Part shown: in pieces, positions 57,231 to 64,000 of the stretch
Layout of the letters: every line of letters begins with the position of its first letter
Numbering within the stretch: the stretch's first letter is position 1
Origin: Epiperipatus broadwayi
Taxonomy: Eukaryota; Onychophora; Udeonychophora; Euonychophora; Peripatidae
Length of the DNA stretch: 64,000 nt
NCBI GenBank assembly: GCA_028023455.1
Contig: JAQFVV010006208.1
Location: forward strand, 5,626,963-5,690,962
Reading direction: 5' to 3'
Made by a program: the position numbers and the translations under genes
The notes under the pieces: generated by a model
Told to the model about the DNA's origin: nothing
What the model saw: only the letters and a program-made list of their open reading frames with translations
Database searches by the model: none

Positions 57231-57384
57231 AAACATACATTTTAACCTGACCATTATAAATAATCATTTTCCATTTTATTACTTTATTTACTAAATCCAC
57301 CACTTCCTTTATTTTGCTGTAATATCTTATATAATTCCAATTTATCCACTTTACTTTGAACACTCTTTAGCAAATAATTTTTTT

Positions 57385-57520
57385 ATTTTGTATACGTACA
57401 TACAATCTTATGTTTCGACTGTCATGCAGTCTTCTTCAGTTTTAGAAAATTAAAATAGGAGTAGCTCTGAAGAAGACTGCACGACAGTCGAAACAAAAGT
57501 TTGTGTGTACATATATACAA
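57385..57520. repeat. Foldback repeat with two facing CTGAAGA...GAAAC motifs
   Basis: Left arm (minus sense): CTGAAGAAGACTGCATGAC then AGTCGAAACATAAG. Right arm (plus sense): CTGAAGAAGACTGCACGAC then AGTCGAAACAAAAG, then GTGTGTACATATATAC. The GACTG/CAGTC stem lies one unpaired base after CTGANGA, so it resembles but does not match a hammerhead. Confidence 0.6.
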
Positions 57521-59087
57521 TTTTTTTTTTACTATAAAGTATTCAAAGTTAGATGGATACATTGGAATTACTTTATTTATTCAATTATACCACTTAAAAT
57601 ATATACATCACTTAGTAATTTGTGAAAAACTTTTATTTTTCAGTGACATTAAATAGATTTATTTAATTGATTAAATATCATATAATGGTACTGATAAAAT
57701 TCCAATTAAGGATGCTTTGTAATATTATAAAAAAACAATAATGAGATCATTCAGTAAAGGTTATATCTTGCTTATGTAATGCCATTGTACTTTTATTGTG
57801 GACTTAATCATATTATGACCATTATTTGAAAATTTAATTAAAGATCATTGATTTGATGGTATTTATCATTTTGAAAAGATAATTAAGATTACATTATAGT
57901 TTATCAACATATCTGTATAAGGATTGTTATAGGTATTATCAATCCACTGCAGGGTTAGGTTCTCTCCAAGTTTTATCCAGTTTTTCCAATCCATAGTTTT
58001 CTTTAACCACATTACTTCAGAAAACTTTTTTATATCAGTCATTTATATCACACATAATCTCTCTTTGTTTCTAACAATAAATCCAATCCAGCACTGTTTT
58101 TGCTTCTTAATTATGTTAATGATGTCATTTATAGCTGTTTGTTCTCTCACCTATTATTTCACTTTTGATCTCTCACTACTCCTAATATACTTCATTGTAT
58201 GATCTAAATTATTTCTCTTGGGTAGATTAAGTTGTAGACCCATATGTAACAATTAGTAAAAAAAGTCTATTAAAAATGTTTTTTTTCCAAATACACAAAC
58301 ATATTTTCTTTTTAATATTAAGTTCTTTCTAAAAAAATACTATCCAAGTCTGATTCTATGATTTTATCCATTACATTTGTATCGATATTAATAATATGAA
58401 CAAGATATTTGTAATAGTTATCTTTTGCTAGTTCGTTGTTACCAGTCTTTATTTTCTTCTCATATGGAAAGCCATTGAGCATTACATTAACCTTTATCTT
58501 TAGTTCTATTTTTAAAACAACCATGTCATCTACAAAATCTAAATGATCTAAATATGGTCTGTGTATTTTTATTTATTTGTCTTTCTATTTTAATCTATAC
58601 CATACTTCTTTAAAACTGCAGTAAAAAGTTTTGGAAATATGAAATTTCCCCTGTTATATACTCTTATCAGTTATACTTTTCTTAGTTTCAAAGATGTAAA
58701 ACTAATCATTTTGCATTTTGTTAATGCATTTTGATAAATATTTCTTAAAATATGACAATATCCTGGTTTTATGTTTTAATTATATCATCATGGAACTGCA
58801 TACAGAAACAAATGCCTTTTTATAATCTACAAATTCAAAGTATAGCAGCAATTTATAATCATTAGATTTTTCTATAACTTCTTTTAACACTTGTGTGTTA
58901 TTTACTCTACTAAAAGTACTTTAAAATCCAGCTTAATGTTTTTGTTGTTTTGAGTCCAACGATTTCTGTAAATTGATTGCAATTATCTTAGTAGAAGCCT
59001 TGCATAGAATTAATAGATTAAGTATGCAATTTTTATCTTTTTTTTTTTTTTGATTTTTTGTAAATTTCAATTTCATTATTACATTCT

Positions 59088-59570
59088 AACAATCATATGA
59101 TATATCTTTATTTCATAGACATTTGGTATATAGCCTTGGGCCAACAATTTATTTATTTCTTCACCTGCTTCTTTTAAGCATTCTACCAATCATATGATAC
59201 ATTTTTATTCTTTAGATATTTGGTATATACTTTTGCCAATAATTTCTTTATTTCTTCACCTGCCTTCTTGTAAGCATTCTACCAATCAACATCACATGAT
59301 CATCATTTCTTATGCTTGCTTATAACTGTTATTAAATAGGCAAAACTCACTATATGTATTGCCACTCACTGCAAGCTAGAATAATCAATGGATGCCAGAA
59401 GGCTTGTGCATAAAATCCCCATCTAGTGCCATCCATTGATTACTCTAGCTTAGTGAGTTTTGCCTGTTTAATATCATTCTACCAATATTTTATATCTTTA
59501 TTTCTAAGAAATTTGGTATATAGCTTTGCCAATAATTTGTTTTATTTCTTCATCTATTCCTTTTAAAAGG
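59088..59570. repeat. Local triplication of about 90-100 bp within the decayed RTE copy
   Basis: The phrase CATTCTACCAAT (or CATTCTAACAAT) followed by an ATTTGGTATATA...TTTCTTCACCTGCTTCTTT-like segment occurs three times, starting near 59088, 59178 and 59270/59468. The third is split by a family A insertion. Confidence 0.65.
59284..59465 (+). mobile_element. Family A mini-copy without ribozyme
   Basis: A palindromic arms-only copy from CAACATCACATGATCATC to TGAGTTTTGCCTGTTTAAT. It lies between two CATTCTACCAAT words, which could be a target duplication, but the host LINE already repeats this word. Confidence 0.6.
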
Positions 59571-60203
59571 TTAATAAGAATCTGATAATTTCCTAAGCCT
59601 TTTTCATTTTTTATAGGTTTGATTTCATGTCTCCCTTCTTCATTTAAATTATTTGGCATTTCAAAAATAGAAGTGGTTTTTTTTTCTTTTTATTATTATA
59701 TATTTTTTTGTAGAACTCTTTCATACAGTTCACAATGTCAGCTTTCTTTTTAATAATAATGATATCTTTTCTGGTTCTTGTTAAAATAGCTTTATCTAGA
59801 AAATGTGTTAAAACTTTTGATATTTCTATTTTTTTCTATAGTTTTTCTTGCCAATTTATTTATAGTTTCATATATCATCATTAATTCTTTTTCATATTAT
59901 TTTACAAAAATTTCAGCTAGTCAATTTTTTTCATCCGATTATTTAAAAATATTTTCAAATTTCTTACTTTCTTCTTCATATTTTGTCAAAATTCAGTGAA
60001 TTTTAAAGATCGAAGCATTTCAATTTTAGCACCAATAACCAGCCAATGTCAAACTTTATTTTTTGAATTTTTGGTTTTGCTATAATCACTGTTTTGACGA
60101 GTGTCTAAAATATCCCTGTTTTCATTCTATTAATTATATAATATAGTTATGGATTATCAAAATTGGAAATCTTTATGCTGTTCTTCCTTAAAATAATAAT
60201 CAG

Positions 60204-60640
60204 AAAATAATAATAAATTCTTTAAAACAGCTACATAAATATCAATAATAATTTTACGTATACTAAGCCTTTTTCAGCACCTGGTTTGGTACCCTTTTCA
60301 ATAATCTATTTAACACTAATGAACTATTTCAGACATAAAACCATCTAGTGTTCAATAATGGTATTAAAACAAGCAACAATATATTAAAACAAATCAAAAC
60401 CCTCACATATAATTCCAGTAATTTATACATAAGGGTTTTGATTTTTTTTAATGATTTATATTGTAGTTGCTTGTTTTAATTCCATTATTGAACACTAGAG
60501 GGTTTTATGTTTGAAATAGTTTGTTAATCTTAAATAGATTATTAACATTTGAAAATGGCACCAAAAGGCTTTTTATGTGTAAAATTATTATTGATGTTTA
60601 TGTAGCTGTTATAAAGAATTTATTATTATTTTCTCATAAT
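60204..60640. mobile_element. Foldback element, arms of about 200 bp
   Basis: TTCTTTAAAACAGCTACATA at the left is mirrored by TATGTAGCTGTTATAAAGAA at the right; inner arms ACTAGATGG/CCCTCTAGTGTTCAATAATGG. A direct repeat TAGTTATGGATTAT (near 60143 and 60643) lies outside and may be a target duplication. Confidence 0.7.
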
Positions 60641-61724
60641 TAGTTATGGATTATAAGTGATTTTGGAATTTTCTAAACAATTTTTTTTATATATACTTCA
60701 AGCACTCAATGTAATTTGACACATATGTTGCACTGTTCTATATTTTTATTTTCTATGTATATATCAAATAAGGTTCTGGAACTAAAGCTTGTTGACTTCT
60801 AAGAAGTGCTATATATTATGGAAACCCTTTGTCATTGTTGGAATTCCTTTTCATTTGATCTTAACAAAAATGATGCATATATACATCAATGAAAATATTT
60901 TAATAAATTAAAAGTGGCAAATTTTTTTGATTTTCCTATATGTAAAATCAAGTTAGATAATATAGAAATATATTGATAGTTAGGCAATTTAAAAAAAAAA
61001 ATCACGATTATTATTATTGTGGATATGCATGGTATCCATGGATATAACAAAAGATGTTTTAGCTTTACTCTTACCCCATGTGAAATTGAAATAAAGTTGT
61101 AAAAATACAAATGACTATAATAACTAAAAAAAGGAGAACAAATACAACAGCATGTTATCTTATATAAAAGATATATCAGAATATATAAAGCAGAATGTTC
61201 CCCTGTTTTCTTCCATAGCGTAAGCTTGTGGTTAAACACCTGTAGAGGTCCCTACTATCGCATTTTACATGCATATGCTCGAGGTTATAGCCTCAGTAAA
61301 TATTACTTACATAATCAATGTGCGTTTAATAAATTTATAAATACATTATTAAATATGGAACATTTCTTTTCTGATCGAACATAATGTCCCTTTTGAAAAT
61401 TAGGAATCTAAAAATTCTCTGCAAGATTTGTCTCACATCATAAGATAAATAGAAAGAACACAGAAATGCAGTAAAACAGAAAGGTGTTTCCCCATTGTTG
61501 CTACTCAGAAAGTCAATTTTGATCATATTCTTAATTCTTAATAAAACTAAAAGTCATTTTATGTCATATTTTGCTTTGTTTTATTATCTTTTATTAGTTA
61601 GCTCCTAATTTAATTGAATCTAGTCACAATATAATGTTATATTGTCCTTTTTTATCTGATGGATTTTGTGATAAAAACTGGAAAAACTTTTAATATATAT
61701 AATGCACATATATATATAATATAA
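60641..61724. other. AT-rich spacer
   Basis: Nothing recognised. Confidence 0.5.
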
Positions 61725-62540
61725 GGAGCATACCAATAGCTCTAACAAGTTTTTATTGATAACTGAGTTCAGACCCATATAGCTATTTGGTTTGTAAAGC
61801 TAGATTTGAAGACATTTACATGTCTCAAAAATTCAGGTTTTCAAATTGATAGTAAAGTATTAGATAGGTGCTGACTTATTTGAGTTGGTATTTTAGATCT
61901 AGTATCTGGAGTCCTAGCTTCTCATTGAGGTGAGCCATAAGCTCAACACCAATTGGTCTGGGGATGAGGACCTTCTGATAGAAATTTTGAATTCTTTCTC
62001 TTTCGAGACTTATAAATTAAAGCTTGATTGGAGCTATTGGTAAGCTCCCTCTAGTGAACATTTTAATACAAGATTAAAAGCAAGTTACTCAATTTTTGTC
62101 TTGTTTTATTAATTTTTATAAGTGTACCCTTGAAGGCTTTTGCAATGTTATATTGCTGAAGCTATTAATATATGGTGAAACTGAACTGAGTTCAGACCCA
62201 TATAGCTATTTGGTTTGTAAGACTGGATTTGAAGACATTTATGTGTCTGAAAAATTCAGGTTTTTAAATTGATGTAACATATTAGATAAGTGCTGACTTT
62301 TGAATTAGTATTTTAGATCTAGGGTCTGGAGTTCTAGCTTCTCACTGAGATGAACTATAAGTTCGAAACCAATGGTCTGGGGATGGGGGGTGAGGACATT
62401 CCAATAGAGATTTTGAATTTTTTCTCTTTTGGCACTTATAAATTAAAGCTTGATTGGAGTTATTGGTAAGCTCCCTCTAGTGAACATTTTAATACAAGCT
62501 TAAAAGCAAGTTACACAATTTGTGTCTTGTTTTATTAATT
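61725..62540 (+). mobile_element. Family C tandem dimer, period 423 bp
   Basis: The word CTGAGTTCAGACCCATATAG starts at 61763 and again at 62186. Both units run through a hammerhead-like segment (61917-61964, 62336-62383) to AAGCTTGATTGGAG, GTAAGCTCCCTCTAG and GCAAGTTAC. A preceding piece, GGAGCATACCAATAGCTC, is an inverted end. Confidence 0.75.
62336..62383 (+). ncRNA. Hammerhead-like motif in the second unit of the dimer
   Basis: TTCTCA, CTGAGAT (G8 and A9 changed), helix GAAC-TATAA-GTTC fully paired, GAAACC, AAT loop, GGTC, TGGGGAT. The fold is kept but the core is off consensus. The first unit (61917-61964) has TTGAGGT and AACA. Confidence 0.45.
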
Positions 62541-63728
62541 ATTATATATATATATATTGAAATGGAATCATGAACCACTAGGCCATTTGCAATTATGAAT
62601 ATTATTCTAGGGGAATGATTCTTTGCTCATTGAATACAGGATGAAGTTAATCACAGAATTAAACTTTGATGAAATGCTTTTGATAAAAACAATCTAATAT
62701 ATATATATATTGTGCCCTTATCTATAGGTCATAATAAGGTAGAATGGTCAATTGCTAAAAAATTTTAAATTTTAAGATATGTTTGTATGATATATAAATA
62801 ATAGTAGGATAATTAGATTTTATAGTACAATTTAAAGCTGAAAATACCTTGTATATAAAAGTGTAATGGATTATTTAAAAGGAATAGTTAAATAAAGATT
62901 AAAGATATCCTTGCTTATGGTTGTAAAAGCTGGCCATATAAAATAACATAGCTATAAATAGTTAAAAGTATATTAATAATTCGAGTATAATATTTTAAAA
63001 CTAATAAATTAAATCTAAACGATATGTAATATTATAATTATATTTAATAGTCAAAATTAATCTAATATATTTTAAAAATAAACTTTAGGATGGTGAGAAT
63101 TATATTTGGTTCTACATTTTTAAATTATTTTCCAAATTTTTATAAAATATATCAGTTTTGGTAATTTAGACCGAGACTTAAATTAAAAAATCATCTGTTA
63201 AAGTTAGTAATCATGTGACTGTATATTATATACCTTCACACACACGCTTGTTAGACTAATAATAAAGTTTGTGAATTATAAAACTAAATATAATTGCTAT
63301 CGATCCTTAAAGTAAAAGTTGAAATATTAAATGTTGTTTTAATAATTGTTTTTAAAGTTTAAATGATTTTGATAAAATTATAATTGAATTTAAAAATATT
63401 ATTCTAAGTAATATTTAAGACATGACGTCATAAATTCTTTATTTTAAAAGGGTTTAATTTATTATAAAACTAAAATGTGTAAATTTGTTCGCGCTAAAAG
63501 TCATTAACCAATCAACGGAGGTAATTTAGCAGACAAAATATAAGAATTAGACGAAGCGGGGAAAAAGTAATGTGTAAGTGAAGGAGGAAGTAACATTTTT
63601 TAGCTGGATAAGACCGTAAGCTAGAAAAGTGATATAATTTTTAAAATTTTGCATTTATTTTAAAAGTTTTTTTTACATATAATATTTTGACTGCCTTTAC
63701 ATGAAGGGCTAATTTTTTAAAAGTTTTC
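62541..63728. other. AT-rich spacer
   Basis: Nothing recognised until the GC-containing stretch from about 63420 that precedes the last open frame. Confidence 0.45.
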
Positions 63729-63956
63729 TTGCCAGTGATTTTATTCAAGTTTAGCCAAAACCTTGCAGTAAAAATGGAAGTACTAAAGGAAAAAATACCT
63801 AAAAATATTGCTAAAGGAAAAATATTTGTAAAGTGCCTAGATACAGCTTTATTTATGCTCAACCAAAAACTTATTATTGTAACTCAGAGGAATATAATTA
63901 GGACGCTATACGAAAACTTAAAAGAGAAGTTATTTGCCGTCAGGAAAAAATTATGA
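63729..63956 (+). CDS. Unrecognised short open frame near the window end
   Basis: A reading frame from about 63729 (ATG at 63774) to 63956 encodes a lysine-rich peptide: MEVLKEKIPKNIAKGKIFVK, then LDTALFMLNQKLIIVTQRN and TLYENLKEKLFAVRKKL. No family is recognised. It follows about 300 bp with unusual GC-containing words (TTCGCGCTAAAAG, GACGAAGCGGGG), so it could be the start of a retroelement that runs off the window, or chance. Function unknown. Confidence 0.25.
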   Translation: MPVILFKFSQNLAVKMEVLKEKIPKNIAKGKIFVKCLDTALFMLNQKLIIVTQRNIIRTLYENLKEKLFAVRKKL

Positions 63957-64000
63957 CGCACAAATTTATAAGGCTACTCTAAAGTTTTTTTTTATTCTTC

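Larger units (their letters stand above)
57915..60030 (-). mobile_element. RTE LINE copy, heavily decayed
   Basis: It is co-linear with the RTE element at 24-26 kb but full of indels: the 3' end TCCACTGCAGGGTTAGG near 57946, a remnant of the AF/KVMFNRF region near 58470, the FAD box near 58530, and KAFDS-like sequence near 58800-58850. It contains a local triplication (59088-59570) and a small family A insertion (59284-59465). Confidence 0.65.

Noticed and set aside
57385-57520. Calling the CTGAAGA...GAAAC foldback a true hammerhead
   Set aside because: One unpaired base separates CTGANGA from helix II and no helix I or NUH site is evident.

Overview
The window is animal nuclear DNA, not bacterial or viral. 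It is strongly AT-rich (by eye about three quarters A+T), with GT-AG introns, one split immunoglobulin-superfamily gene and a dense load of eukaryotic transposable elements. The species cannot be fixed from the sequence. An invertebrate is most likely: there are RTE-type and other LINE reverse transcriptases, a Penelope-like element with a GIY-YIG endonuclease, tRNA-derived SINEs, ZBED/SCAND3-like hAT remnants and hAT MITEs resembling the SPIN family.

Only one host gene is supported. It lies on the + strand and is seen through four exons (32481-32601, 37493-37668, 44552-44648, 44739-44865) whose splice phases fit exactly. The exons encode one complete I-set Ig domain, a basic linker, and the first half of a second Ig domain, as in titin/twitchin/obscurin/palladin-type muscle proteins. 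Introns of about 4.9 kb, 6.9 kb and 90 bp separate them. The gene continues beyond what I can recognise on both sides. Almost everything else is intronic or intergenic repeat.

Layout. 0-6 kb: a MITE, hammerhead-bearing repeats, and a decayed hAT transposase broken up by other insertions. 6-17 kb: a tandem hammerhead/tRNA-like element, SINEs and LINE scraps. 17-20 kb: a 5'-truncated Penelope-like element between two foldback elements. 22-24 kb: a solo LTR nested in a foldback element, then two hAT MITEs. 24-26.5 kb: an RTE LINE, the longest open frame of the window (minus strand). 27.2-28.6 kb: a miniature LTR element (LTR, primer-binding site, polypurine tract, LTR). 29-32 kb: foldbacks and an inverted pair of hammerhead SINEs. 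32-45 kb: the Ig exons, with LINE, SINE, SPIN-like and Penelope fragments in their introns. 45-64 kb: repeats only, including a solo LTR, a decayed gag, a deleted hAT element, SINE pairs, degenerate RTE copies and a tandem hammerhead repeat.

The most interesting signal is the repeated appearance of hammerhead-ribozyme architecture (CUGANGA, helix II, GAAA, very short helix III, NUH cleavage site, complementary helix I) in at least three unrelated repeat families, here called A, C and D. Family D combines the ribozyme with a tRNA-like pol III head and occurs as a tandem dimer. Family A copies are flanked by 12-15 bp target duplications. Family C occurs as a 423-bp tandem repeat and as a palindrome with two facing ribozymes. 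Such self-cleaving retro-RNAs are known from Penelope-like elements and retrozymes, and a Penelope element sits among them here. That these repeats move with Penelope machinery is inference.
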